44,660 nt of DNA from Lachnospiraceae bacterium UBA4631 (GTDB lineage: Bacteria; Bacillota; Clostridia; Lachnospirales; Lachnospiraceae), in NCBI GenBank assembly GCA_002406015.1, contig DHMX01000024.1, positions 1 to 44,660 on the forward strand. Direction: 5' to 3'. Both the position numbers and the translations under genes were made by a program. Numbering within the stretch: the first letter of the stretch is position 1; every line of letters starts with the position of its first letter. The notes under the pieces were generated by a model. That model was not told where the DNA came from. It made no database searches and was given only the letters and a program-made list of their open reading frames with translations. Shown here piece by piece: positions 28,101-36,801 of the stretch.

Positions 28101-31100
28101 CGGCGGACATTTTCCTGTACCTGTAGCAGCATCATCCACGTATTCATTCTTCCTGTAATCATTAACCTCTGCTACAAATGCTTCGTACTCTGTACGGCTT
28201 GCAAACTCCCCTTCACTGACATAGACGTATAACAATGCTCCGGTTTCGTCCAGTGTAACCTGAATCGTTGCATCTGTATCTGTCAGTGTAGCGTTTTCCT
28301 TACTCGGAAGCGTTACCACCGGAGTTGAAACCATTGTATCTATCACCAGACCGTCCGAACAGATATAATCACTCCGATTGCCTGCAACATCTACCGCATA
28401 GGCATAAATCACCTGATTACCGTCCTGTTCCATAAATACTTTTCCGTTTGCGGCTTCTGTAAATTTATTTTGCTTTACATAGGAATCCAGTGTTTCCTTC
28501 GTCAACACCTGATAGGTGTCCTTATTTGCAGCCGTATCTATATAGTAATAGTAGGTTGATACCCCGGATAATGTGTCCGTTGCTTGGATGGTTACATCTG
28601 CTGTTTTAATATAGTATCCAAAGGTAATTGCTTTTAACAGCTCTTTCCAGTTTTTGGTCTTGATGGTAATACCATCCTGTGTACCGCTATAGTCCGGTGC
28701 CGTCTTGTCAATCTTAACGGTAATCGTTTTCTCCAAAGAAACTGCGTCATCCGATACATCTCTTAACCGATAGGAAATTACAGAACCGTCTTTCGAGCTG
28801 CTTGTTTCTTCTACCGTAAAGCTCTGTCCGAAGCCATCTGCATAATCATAGCTGCCGTTCTTTGCCGGACAAACAGTATAACCCTCCGGTGCAGTTATTA
28901 CTACATCCTGTGCAGTCCATTCCTGTGTCGAAGCTTCTGCCTCTGCTGTAATGTCCTTCTGGATGATTTCGTATTCCAGCACATAGTCTCCGGTATAGGC
29001 TCCGATTCCTCTAATCGTTACGCTTGCTTTTGAATTACCTGTAGAAATCTCGGTATTATTCCGGTAGGTATCCGGAACAATTTCAATTTCACTTCCGAGG
29101 TTCAAATAGTAACCACCTTTATATCTGAAATACCTACTTGTTAAATCTGCCTGCGTCACTGCAACCGGCTGACCGGTATAGTATTTCTTTATTACTCCAT
29201 GGGTAACCTGATTCTCAATATTTTTTGGCAAAACCTGCATTTTCTCGGAGCATACACTGCCAGAGTAATAGCTTCCTTCCGCTTCGACTTTACAATAAAT
29301 CCATTTATTGACAGAAGCCTCCGGTACTCTGCAGTTACTTGTCAAGTTCGTAGTCGGCTGTGCATCTTGAACCGTTCCGTTTACCTTTGTCACCTGACCG
29401 TTTTCATCCTCATAATACCATGTATAGATATATTTTTCTCCAGACTGTCCTGTTGCCGGTGCATAGGTTGCCGTTAAATTATCATCCCATATACCACTTC
29501 CGGTCAGGGTCACAGTTCCGCCAATAGACGGCAATACATACACTTCCACATTCTGAATACTTTCTGCCTGAGCTGCCTCGGCAGAAATGTCTGCTCCGGT
29601 TGTTATATCCCTGTAACGATACCCTCTCCCCAATATATTGCCGACATTACTGCCGGAGTTTAGTGTTCCTGCAAATTTTCCTCCGGTCAGAACATATTTG
29701 AAATAACCTACGTTTACTTCATTATAAAAGGTTCCGCCCGTTATCCTCAGATTACCGGCTGTTCCGTTAATGGTTCCCGCTTTTTCTAAAAAGCTACCGT
29801 TTTGAATTACCATTTGGGTATTATAACTAAAATCAAATAGCTTCTGGACCTTCGGATATTTACAATCGCCGTCAAACCTTCCGCCTCCGACACTATCTAA
29901 AACGGTCAGAGACGCGTCTCTCGCTAATGAAAAAATTGTCTTATATAACTCATCGTTATATATAGCCGTAAGTGTCTTTCCGTTCAAATCGATGGTGTAA
30001 TCTGCCTGCTGTCCAATGCTAATTGTCTCAGAAATGCTTATATCCTGTAACAGCTTCACTGTACTTCCGGGATTCTCCTCTGCCCTTGCAAGTGCTTCTG
30101 CAAAGGATTCATACAGTACTCCCTGTGTTTCTCCCTTTAAGACCACTTCTGCCGAAGGGGATGCACTAAAGGATACTTCTACTACCTCCGATACGGTTCC
30201 TCCCAGTTGTGCGAGCATATAAAAATGATACTCCTGACTATTCCGACAACTAACCGTTATTTCCTGTGAAGTTCCACTGATAGTTACCATGGTTCCATTG
30301 TTCTGAACGGTTTCTTTCTCCGGCTTTGTTTCATCCCCTTCCAGATACCAGAGCGTTGTTCCTGCATAATTCAGTGTCACCTTTAACTTTGCTTCCGCAT
30401 TACCCACAGATAACACATCTGTCGTTATCAGAAGCTCTCCCGGTTTTTGCATCAGCACCCGGTTCTCCCCGGATGGCGAAATACTTTGCCCGGTCTGTAC
30501 GATTGCGTTTCCCTGATTGATTCCGGATACGGTTACAGAAATATCTGTATTCGCATTCCCTTCCGGAAGATATACGGTCATGGTTCCGTAGTGTTGGCTT
30601 ATGTAGCTGATTTTGTCCGGAGCATAATAATACTCTGCACTTAATTGTGTTCCTCCCTGTTTCATTGCAACACTTTCCACGATTAAATCCTGTGTAAGTG
30701 CTGTATCATAAAATTCCAGAATCACCGGATACAATGGGGTTCCCACTTCAAGCTCATATTGCAGCTTTCCGGTTTCAAAGGTCGCATCTGTCCGATAAGT
30801 TCTTCCGTCTATTGTAATCGCAAAATTCTTCTTACCGCTTAACGGTCCTGATATAAATTTTGCAGTTATCTTTGCCATTCCGGGTGTGTCTACGGTTACG
30901 GCTGCGTTTCTTGCAGCCTCTACTCCATCCATGGTAATATCCCCGGATGTATTTTGTTCAAATCTTCCGTCATATATCTTAAATAAAATCGTATACTGTA
31001 CGATTTCATCCGGTGCAGGGCTTATTTCTCCATTACATTTTAAAATAACATCCTTCTCAACCTCTACAAGGCCGGCTTTCACGCTGCTTTCGTTAAATAC

Positions 31101-32522
31101 ATCTCCATATCCGATGTTACCTTCTGTTGTGATATTTCCTCCGGTAATCTTAATGTTACCGCAGGATAAGTCACCTGCCTGCTGTCCAAGATAACCGGCT
31201 CCGATTGCGGCTCCTTTTCCGATTCGGGTTGCCGTTACAGTTCCCCCTGTTATGGTGATGGAGGATACCCAGCCTGCCATTCCGCCACCGATTGCGGCTG
31301 CCTGTTCCCCACCAACAGCCGTTACAGTTCCGCCGTTAATCACAATATTTCCGTTAGTTCCCTCAAATGAGCCGCCGATTCCGGCTGCCGAGGTATAGAG
31401 ATAACCATACATTCTGTATGTTCCGCCAACAGCTTCTATGGTTCCGCCTTCAATAATAATATTTCCCACTGACTGCGGTGTTCCGGGCTGATTTCCCATT
31501 TTTCCGTCACCATTTGCACCGATTCCGGCTGCAGCACCGTAATAATCTCCACCTACAGCCTTCAACTGTCCGCTACTGTCCTTTGTAATCCTTAAGGTGC
31601 TTCCTGCTTCCACACAGATTCCGGCACCACCGGTGGCTCCTTTTAAGTAATTGTTTCCCTCCAGCGTCAGGTTCAAGGTTGCATTATCCGTAAGGGTAAT
31701 GGCTGCCAGCGTTGCTTCCAGCTTATTATCACTGGATTCGCTACGGTTGATACTCAAATCACGAATTGTCAGATTGACGGTAGTACCTTTGATAATAATA
31801 CCTTTTTCACAGGATTTCTTGGAATTACCATTTGTATCCTGAAAATCCGAAAAGCTTCCGGTCAGTATTGCATTGTTGTAGGTGCTTTGATTGCCGGCAT
31901 CAATGACAAATTCATATTGACTGTTAACCGGAAGTGAATCTAACTTATATACCTGACCGTTTGCTAAAAGCATGGTCTGCATTTCTCCCACCAGAACATA
32001 AATCACAGGAAGCTGTGCCTGCTCTGAAAGTACATATGTGTTTCCTTCCCCATCTGTCTCAGGCAGTATCGGGTTATAGACATATACCGAACCATTCCGG
32101 CTTCCGTCAAATACAGAACCATCACTTTCTTCCGGATTGAGCTTCCATTCGATTCCGGACAGCGTAAGCTCCTTTTTCTCTGTTTCGGTTGCAGCAGAGG
32201 TCTCTCCGGCCGCACCTTCGCTTACCGTCACATTAAGACTGTCCGGCAACGCTATATCCGTTTCCTTTGCTCCAAGCCGCAATGCCTGTTCCCTCACCGT
32301 TTCCGAAAGCTCTGCAAAGTCAAGAATCCGGTACTGCCGCCCAGTGTTTTCTTCCTCTGTTTCTTCCTCCGTTTCTGTTCCCAATGAGGTTCCTATTTCC
32401 TGTGCATTTATATACAAGGAACCTGTATTGACCGTAACAGACCCTGCCATCACCATCGCTAAAAATAACGCAAGTCCCTGCTTTAAAAATTTTATGTTTT
32501 TCTTATTTCTTTTTTTCTTCAT
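25140..32522 (-). CDS. giant secreted, membrane-anchored multidomain surface protein (2460 aa)
   Basis: An N-terminal basic signal peptide (residues 1-42, hydrophobic core GLALFLAMVMAGSVTV) is followed by an acidic Glu/Thr linker. Then comes a right-handed beta-helix-like region (about 215-490) with repeated GGT[IV]xAxGG turns. Several Ig-like and FN3-like segments follow (AVDVAGNRSDY, AAFDKAGNMSQ and TVKIDKTAPDYSG are typical of Ig-like repeats), then MBG-like repeats with YGD/YGS openings (about 1560-2090). A Thr/Ser stalk of QTTES-type repeats spans about 2145-2190. A C-terminal domain precedes one membrane helix (about 2418-2442) and a basic tail. No LPXTG motif is visible, so anchoring is by the helix. 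It is probably an adhesin or polysaccharide-binding protein; the ligand is unknown. Confidence 0.9.
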   Translation of the reverse strand: MKKKRNKKNIKFLKQGLALFLAMVMAGSVTVNTGSLYINAQEIGTSLGTETEEETEEENTGRQYRILDFAELSETVREQALRLGAKETDIALPDSLNVTVSEGAAGETSAATETEKKELTLSGIEWKLNPEESDGSVFDGSRNGSVYVYNPILPETDGEGNTYVLSEQAQLPVIYVLVGEMQTMLLANGQVYKLDSLPVNSQYEFVIDAGNQSTYNNAILTGSFSDFQDTNGNSKKSCEKGIIIKGTTVNLTIRDLSINRSESSDNKLEATLAAITLTDNATLNLTLEGNNYLKGATGGAGICVEAGSTLRITKDSSGQLKAVGGDYYGAAAGIGANGDGKMGNQPGTPQSVGNIIIEGGTIEAVGGTYRMYGYLYTSAAGIGGSFEGTNGNIVINGGTVTAVGGEQAAAIGGGMAGWVSSITITGGTVTATRIGKGAAIGAGYLGQQAGDLSCGNIKITGGNITTEGNIGYGDVFNESSVKAGLVEVEKDVILKCNGEISPAPDEIVQYTILFKIYDGRFEQNTSGDITMDGVEAARNAAVTVDTPGMAKITAKFISGPLSGKKNFAITIDGRTYRTDATFETGKLQYELEVGTPLYPVILEFYDTALTQDLIVESVAMKQGGTQLSAEYYYAPDKISYISQHYGTMTVYLPEGNANTDISVTVSGINQGNAIVQTGQSISPSGENRVLMQKPGELLITTDVLSVGNAEAKLKVTLNYAGTTLWYLEGDETKPEKETVQNNGTMVTISGTSQEITVSCRNSQEYHFYMLAQLGGTVSEVVEVSFSASPSAEVVLKGETQGVLYESFAEALARAEENPGSTVKLLQDISISETISIGQQADYTIDLNGKTLTAIYNDELYKTIFSLARDASLTVLDSVGGGRFDGDCKYPKVQKLFDFSYNTQMVIQNGSFLEKAGTINGTAGNLRITGGTFYNEVNVGYFKYVLTGGKFAGTLNSGSNVGNILGRGYRYRDITTGADISAEAAQAESIQNVEVYVLPSIGGTVTLTGSGIWDDNLTATYAPATGQSGEKYIYTWYYEDENGQVTKVNGTVQDAQPTTNLTSNCRVPEASVNKWIYCKVEAEGSYYSGSVCSEKMQVLPKNIENQVTHGVIKKYYTGQPVAVTQADLTSRYFRYKGGYYLNLGSEIEIVPDTYRNNTEISTGNSKASVTIRGIGAYTGDYVLEYEIIQKDITAEAEASTQEWTAQDVVITAPEGYTVCPAKNGSYDYADGFGQSFTVEETSSSKDGSVISYRLRDVSDDAVSLEKTITVKIDKTAPDYSGTQDGITIKTKNWKELLKAITFGYYIKTADVTIQATDTLSGVSTYYYYIDTAANKDTYQVLTKETLDSYVKQNKFTEAANGKVFMEQDGNQVIYAYAVDVAGNRSDYICSDGLVIDTMVSTPVVTLPSKENATLTDTDATIQVTLDETGALLYVYVSEGEFASRTEYEAFVAEVNDYRKNEYVDDAATGTGKCPPFAVKENDIWIPNVSEGEASGNYLITPSDYKTVYRIEGTEGINEFDITGLKPSKECMLWLAAFDKAGNMSQVVVQSFTTTKAMPRVDSLPEVSGIYGDTAKDLIVTKDGVAKYGDEVITGEWKVTDTGNTLLQIGGTTTCQVTFTPDAATYGDTYESVIVNVIPVIAKRPLVIHVEDMSTSYGSDLPQIEFAIAADSGLVGADTKEMLAATLTLKTEAAKTSDVGDYDFTVISDSGNYAVTARYYENLADTGNAKETGTLHITQAQGRLIQGAAYKDIQNVQYRYAGEYASFYLGVSANHSEAALQYEVTKAENGNGVSIADADVAEKLLSISTDGKVTLKGAGSAEIRIILPETKNYTGGDVLTVKVNIAKDNVTIPELKRSFSYTLGSQVAYNMISENSLNAKRLGAITYGDGGTNEAAVSGMIITINGTPVTNDVANTEFFETLPYEQEEEILYKIAPQATYEPKTATVTIPVMSENCTINNGNGLVFNLEIVEQKTVQLAEGTKVEAAGALTYGEKLSALGFKKVVFYEEGTHTAVAGILKWKEPDTMPEAGIYQAEYIFTPEDAVAYKGMSGIVTVVVNQADKPPYVPGTQMTVESSCKTLGDVTLPQGWEWADKSQKLESGVAKIGDAIYTGADKANYKMTTISITVVRASSGDAQPGDNDNNNGQSGTTEGTTERKPQTTESESQTTESEAQTTESRPQTTGSGTQTTGSNKTAENTAGNSAIQNGSDSNISQEPGNPFIKDGNGKEGWQIIMEQLGTAAEGETIQVDMNGTTMVPGEIFDSIKDRDVTIIFDMGDGILWTVNGLSVTAQKVKDIDLGVTTGEKAGKTIPVEIINNITGERYYMNLTLAYDGEFGFTAILTIQMDGKNAGLYANLFYYNPESEELEFMCAGMIDEAGNAELTFTHASDYTIIIDREPMNPQEQGIDGMQMQTAQTSNHAWIWVVMAVVLLAAAGLVIVIMAGRQKKTNHKPISKNDSPNQ
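25950..26090 (-). repeat. short tandem repeats encoding a Thr/Ser stalk
   Basis: A run of about 21-bp imperfect repeats encodes QTTESES-, QTTESEA- and QTTGSGT-like heptads near residues 2145-2190 of the giant surface protein. It is likely a flexible extracellular stalk. Confidence 0.7.
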
Positions 32523-32711
32523 CCCTCTTACACCTTTTTCACTTCATTTTTATTCTACATATGCACTTATCCGAACGTGCATATGCTTATCTGCTATTGC
32601 TCCTATTTGACTATCCAGACAAATCGCTTCTATATTTTATAATATAAATAAGAAAAAACAATATACCAAGCATCAAAAGACATTTAACAGCACGAAACGT
32701 TCAACTTTCAA

Positions 32712-32740
32712 TTGAGGTTTATTCCGGATTTTGCTATACT
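32712..32740 (+). promoter_or_regulatory. sigma-A promoter of the two-component system
   Basis: TTGAGG (32712-32717), a 17-base spacer, then TATACT (32735-32740) with a TG extension. It lies in the 256-bp divergent gap between the giant surface gene and the LytTR gene. Confidence 0.65.
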
Positions 32741-32778
32741 TTCAATAGAGTTAAAATAAACAGAAATGGGGCTTTTTT

Positions 32779-33519
32779 ATGCGTCTTGCACTAATTGATG
32801 ACATAGAAGACGAACTCAAACGGACAACAGAGCTGTTGTCTTCCTTTGCCGAAAAGAACCACCTTAATTTTATAACCGATACTTATAAAAGCGGTGAAGC
32901 GTTTCTTTCCGCGTTTGTTCCCTATACTTACGATATTGTGTTTATGGATATTTATATGGGCAGCGGCATGACCGGTGTTGAAACCGCACGCAAAATGCGT
33001 GAAACAGACAACCGTACTCTATTAATTTTTTTAACCAGCAGCGGTGAACATATGGGAGACGCGTTTTCCGTTCATGCATTTGATTATGTAGAAAAGCCCA
33101 TTATTCCGGAAAAGTTATTTTCCTGCTTAAAGGATTGTCAGAACCAACTGCCAAAGCAGGAGGAATATCTGTCTTTTACCGCAAGCGGTCTGGAAGTCCG
33201 TCTTTTTTACAGCGAAATTGCTTTTTTGCGTTCTTCCGGTCACTCTACCGTTATCTCCTGCATATCAGGTCGAGAATATACGCCGTATATCTCATTTTCC
33301 AAGTTGACCAGTGACCTTGTAAAAAGCGGATATTTTCTTTTGGTAAGCAGAGGTATTCTGGTGAATATGAATCACATTGATGGCTTTACAGCTAAGAACT
33401 GTCTGTTGCAAAACGGTCTGACTGTACCGATTACGATACGGAAGCAAAAGCAATTAGAACAGGTCTGGCACAATTATAATTTTTCTAAGCTGCATCATGA
33501 GGCAGCAGAAAGGAATTAA
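32779..33519 (+). CDS. LytTR-family response regulator (AgrA/ComE-like)
   Basis: The 246-residue cytoplasmic DNA-binding regulator has a receiver domain at residues 1-120 with acidic residues in LIDDIEDE, phosphoacceptor Asp57 in DIVFMDIYM, and the conserved lysine in DYVEKPI. A LytTR DNA-binding domain fills about 135-240 (YLSFTASGLEVRLFYSEIAFLRSSGHST, broken at residue 148 or so, and VSRGILVNMNHIDGF). The gene is followed five bases later by its sensor kinase gene. The ribosome site is weak (AATGGGG). No AgrD/AgrB-like peptide system is adjacent. The divergent giant surface gene is a plausible target. Confidence 0.93.
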   Translation: MRLALIDDIEDELKRTTELLSSFAEKNHLNFITDTYKSGEAFLSAFVPYTYDIVFMDIYMGSGMTGVETARKMRETDNRTLLIFLTSSGEHMGDAFSVHAFDYVEKPIIPEKLFSCLKDCQNQLPKQEEYLSFTASGLEVRLFYSEIAFLRSSGHSTVISCISGREYTPYISFSKLTSDLVKSGYFLLVSRGILVNMNHIDGFTAKNCLLQNGLTVPITIRKQKQLEQVWHNYNFSKLHHEAAERN

Positions 33520-33524
33520 TAATC

Positions 33525-34856
33525 ATGAATTTTCTTACTGAATTTATACAATTTCTGGTTCTGATTCCATCTGCAATCTTATGTCTGTTACCTATGAAAA
33601 ATCAGCTTGTAATCTCCGTCCGAAAGCTGGTTCTGATTGGCACTTCCCTTTTGCTTGTGGTGATTGCCGCCTGTGCTTGTCTGGCTACCCTTACAAATAT
33701 ACCCACAAATGCCATTTTGTTGCCTGCTGCCCTGCTTCTGTTTGCGGGCTACCAAAAGCTGCTGAAAACACATTTTTATGTGAATATATCTGTATTCCTG
33801 CTTGTAATGGCATTAATGTCCTTTCCGGCGAACATTTCACTTGCCATTGATTGCCAGCTTCATCCTTATGAAAATTCTACGATTCATTGTATGACCTGCA
33901 ATCTGTTTCAGTTAGCCTTCAGTTTCATTTTTGTTTTTCTGTTTGGTTATGTTTTCTGGCATTTTTTCAGCCAGCTTATTGATAAAATCGATTCTGCAAG
34001 GGTCTGGATTGTAACCCTGCCGGTTCCTTTAATTTTTACATTATTGAATATTCTGATGCGTCCTCATAAATATGAAACAATACTTGCAAGCAGAGTGTAT
34101 CGGATGTATCTATGCTACTTATGTCTAGCTTTTTTCCTTCTTGTTATAATTTATGTGATTTTTTATATGGTGGCAATGGAGCTTCTTCGCAATGCCCGGA
34201 ATGAAGAACGAATCCGATTATTTGAAATGCAGGAGAGCCAGTATTATGCCCAGCAGCGTTATATTACAGATACCTCCCGTCAGCGTCATGATTTCCGTCA
34301 ACAGCTTTTAAGTATGGCAGCTATGGCACAAAATCAAGAATATACTGCTTTGACAGAGTATCTTTCCGGTTATCTTTCCACGATGCCGGAAACCGTAACG
34401 ACTTACTGTACAAATGTTCCGGTCAATGCCCTGTTAAACTACTATGCTGCTTTCATGGAGCAGGAGGGAATCAAATGCAATTGGAAAATCAGTCTGCCAT
34501 CGGAGCTGCATATTACAGATACGGAATTATGCAGTCTTTTGGGAAATCTTCTGGAAAATGTCTGTCATGGTTGTAAAACACTTCCGAACGAGGAACGCTT
34601 TCATTCTCTGACTATCCAGATGGAGCATGGAAACTGTCTGTATATTGTTTCCTCCAACAGCTTTGACGGGGTTGTAAAGCAAAAGAACACTTCCTACCTC
34701 CCCACACAAAAAGGAGGCTCCGGCATCGGCCTTTCCTCGATTGCTGCCATTGCTGACAAATATCAGGGAATCGCACAGTTTTCCCATACCGGACGGGAGT
34801 TTATTTCCAATATTGTGCTGATAAACCCTACCTCCTTTTGTGCTGAGGTACAATAA
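33525..34856 (+). CDS. GHKL-domain sensor histidine kinase (AgrC-like)
   Basis: The 443-residue inner-membrane kinase has about six hydrophobic helices in residues 5-225. The dimerisation segment contains the likely phospho-acceptor His255 in RQRHDFRQQ. The ATPase domain has an N box in LGNLLENVCHGC and a G box in GGSGIGLSSIAAIADKY. This is the HPK10 layout used with LytTR regulators. It starts five bases after the regulator gene with GAAAGGAA as ribosome site. The signal it senses is unknown. Confidence 0.92.
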   Translation: MNFLTEFIQFLVLIPSAILCLLPMKNQLVISVRKLVLIGTSLLLVVIAACACLATLTNIPTNAILLPAALLLFAGYQKLLKTHFYVNISVFLLVMALMSFPANISLAIDCQLHPYENSTIHCMTCNLFQLAFSFIFVFLFGYVFWHFFSQLIDKIDSARVWIVTLPVPLIFTLLNILMRPHKYETILASRVYRMYLCYLCLAFFLLVIIYVIFYMVAMELLRNARNEERIRLFEMQESQYYAQQRYITDTSRQRHDFRQQLLSMAAMAQNQEYTALTEYLSGYLSTMPETVTTYCTNVPVNALLNYYAAFMEQEGIKCNWKISLPSELHITDTELCSLLGNLLENVCHGCKTLPNEERFHSLTIQMEHGNCLYIVSSNSFDGVVKQKNTSYLPTQKGGSGIGLSSIAAIADKYQGIAQFSHTGREFISNIVLINPTSFCAEVQ

Positions 34857-34865
34857 TTTCGATTT

Positions 34866-35342
34866 TTATACCAGTGTTCCTATCCACGAAGCAATTTCGT
34901 CATTCTTTGCATTGTTGAGAAGCTTCTCGGAAACGAACTGTGCCGATGCATCTACCGATGGCTGCAAACGCTCTACTGTCTTTCCAAATCCACTTCCGCC
35001 GGAAGTTGCAAACAATGCAAGCTTCTTATTTGAGAAATCATAGCTTTCTAAAAATGTATTAATAATCGTCGGAGCAACATACCACCAAATTGGAAATCCA
35101 ATAATAACGGTATCATACTGCTTCATATCTGCTACCTTGTCCGCAATTGCAGGTCTGGAAGAAGGGTCATTCATCTCTACACTGCTTCTGGACTGCTTAT
35201 TCATCCAATCCAAATCTTCCTTTGTATATGGCTCCTGCGGGCGAATCTCAAATAAATCTGCTCCTGCTGCCTCTGCCACTCTCTTTGCTGTCTTGGCGGT
35301 TACTCCGCTTGCACTAAAATATGCTACTAATGTCTTTCCCAT
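34866..35342 (-). CDS. flavodoxin family protein
   Basis: The 157-residue FMN-binding electron carrier or small oxidoreductase (Flavodoxin_4 type) has its phosphate-binding loop in LVAYFSASGVTAKTA near residues 4-18. The family core is VIIGFPIWWYVAPTIINTFLE, broken at about residue 96, and a second flavin loop is LFATSGGSGFGKT. The start at 35342 is preceded by AAAGGAG with correct spacing; ten extra codons upstream lack support. It is convergent with the kinase gene, with only nine bases between them. Confidence 0.94.
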   Translation of the reverse strand: MGKTLVAYFSASGVTAKTAKRVAEAAGADLFEIRPQEPYTKEDLDWMNKQSRSSVEMNDPSSRPAIADKVADMKQYDTVIIGFPIWWYVAPTIINTFLESYDFSNKKLALFATSGGSGFGKTVERLQPSVDASAQFVSEKLLNNAKNDEIASWIGTLV

Positions 35343-35444
35343 GATAAATCTCCTTTCTGTTTGCTTATGCATGTCTTAACGCTCCTGTTTCCTTAACAGG
35401 GCTTTTCATCATTTACACTGTCATTATAGCACAACTTATCTGAA

Positions 35445-35476
35445 AGGAACCACGTATCTTCACATACATGGTTCCT
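35445..35476 (-). terminator. hairpin downstream of the Rpn-like gene
   Basis: A 13-bp inverted repeat (35445-35457 with 35464-35476) is fully paired on the minus strand with one G/T wobble. The T tract is short, so termination is likely but not certain. Confidence 0.55.
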
Positions 35477-35512
35477 GTTTGAATCTATTTGCTTGAATTT
35501 ATCTGTTCTAAT

Positions 35513-36388
35513 TTACGTTAATTGAATTTCCTCGTCTTCCAGCAGGCTATATTCTTTTAATAGTGCCTCCTGATACGCTTCGTCCGAAGCGGATTTCACT
35601 ATATCATCAGTCCGTCCGTCTTCTGCCAATTTGATAATCAGCGTATTTATAAGTTGTCGTTCTTCCTTTTTTCCTTCCCTTCGCAGCCATATGTCGCGTT
35701 CCCAACTTTTCATATACTGAACACCTACTTCCTTGTCCTGCTTTACTGTGTTTACAAGCTTATGGATTGCCCGAATGCTCTCATTGGTTACATTCTCTGC
35801 AATACTATTTTCTATATATTTTAGCATATCACATAATTCCTGACTAGCATTTTCTTTGGCTCCTTTGGTATACAAATAGATTTTTCGAACCCCGTCCTCA
35901 TATGACGTTTGGGGGTCTTCTACACACCGGTTTTTAAACGTATAAACCATACGGTTCTTTCCAAATGGGTCATACGGAAGAATCATAATGATATAGACAT
36001 TTTTTAAATCCTGATAATCCCAGCCGGTCTCTAATTGTTTTGCATCAATAATTGCCTGATACAATCTTGTCCGCCATGGAAGTGCATCCTTTTCATATGT
36101 ATTATTCGGCTCAATATCAAATAATTCAGGTTCTACTTCCATATCCATATCCTCTACCGACTCCACATATGCATCCATACGGATTCCCCGCAGGGAGGTG
36201 TCCATACCAAGCAGCATCTTCTGTGCCGTTACTTTTACCCGCCCGATAGACCGTCCCAGAATTGTACTTAGCAGAATGCGACAGACTTCTTCGCCGGCTT
36301 CCCCTCTTGATAAAATCTCTTGAAACAGGAAATCATCAATTAAATTCAGTTCTTCCAGTCCTCTTCGCTTTTGTTTTTCTTTTTCCAT
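35513..36388 (-). CDS. Rpn family PD-(D/E)XK nuclease / putative transposase
   Basis: The 291-residue protein is of the type often annotated as recombination-promoting nuclease or PD-(D/E)XK transposase. The N-terminus has NLIDDFLFQEILSRGE. The nuclease core shows RMDAYVES followed by LFDIEPN (residues about 70-95), in the place of the usual DxE-x pattern, then the helical segment WRTRLYQAIIDAKQLETG and the VYIIMILPYDPFG strand. No terminal inverted repeats are seen, so it is treated as a resident gene, not a mobile element. AAGGAGG precedes the start. Relatives occur in many copies in Lachnospiraceae. Confidence 0.85.
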   Translation of the reverse strand: MEKEKQKRRGLEELNLIDDFLFQEILSRGEAGEEVCRILLSTILGRSIGRVKVTAQKMLLGMDTSLRGIRMDAYVESVEDMDMEVEPELFDIEPNNTYEKDALPWRTRLYQAIIDAKQLETGWDYQDLKNVYIIMILPYDPFGKNRMVYTFKNRCVEDPQTSYEDGVRKIYLYTKGAKENASQELCDMLKYIENSIAENVTNESIRAIHKLVNTVKQDKEVGVQYMKSWERDIWLRREGKKEERQLINTLIIKLAEDGRTDDIVKSASDEAYQEALLKEYSLLEDEEIQLT

Positions 36389-36643
36389 GCTTTGTCCTCC
36401 TTATATTTTCGTTTTCGTAATACTCTTTTTATCTGTATGTAAATTAACGCTATGAAACCGCATTTTTAATAACATTTACTTCTACAGAACTTTAAATCTT
36501 TTCTCATGAATAAATGGCTGACCCGCCCGATTCATATCGAATTGTTTCAATAAGAATTTGTATTCTATCCTATGCTATACATATATTATAACATTACGTT
36601 TCCAGTATATTTCATGAAATTACCCTCATAAGTATGTGTATTT

Positions 36644-36672
36644 ATTATATTACGTTTTTACAAATATTTCAA
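36644..36672 (-). promoter_or_regulatory. sigma-A promoter upstream of the Rpn-like gene
   Basis: On the minus strand TTGAAA (36672-36667), a 17-base spacer, then TATAAT (36649-36644). The expected start near 36637 leaves a long untranslated leader before 36388. Confidence 0.6.
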
Positions 36673-36737
36673 GTATTTTTGTAAATATTTTATTTTCTTT
36701 TTTAATTATTTATTTCTATTAAAATGATTAAACGCAC

Positions 36738-36757
36738 AAAAATAGCCCCTCAGCTAT
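36738..36757 (-). terminator. weak terminator after the TauE/SafE gene
   Basis: A 5-bp stem (ATAGC with GCTAT) is followed by five T residues on the minus strand. Confidence 0.35.
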
Positions 36758-36801
36758 CCACTCTGCTATGGAATCACTGACGGACTATATAAGTCTGTTT
36801 C

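Larger units (their letters stand above)
36389..36801. other. AT-rich 413-bp intergenic region
   Basis: No gene is visible. On the minus strand it holds a good promoter (36644-36672) that would give the Rpn-like gene a leader of about 250 bases, and a weak terminator-like hairpin after the TauE/SafE gene (36738-36757). Confidence 0.6.

Noticed and set aside
35513..36388. Rpn-like gene as an intact insertion sequence
   Set aside because: No terminal inverted repeats or target duplications are seen, and the gene has an ordinary promoter and terminator-like hairpin.
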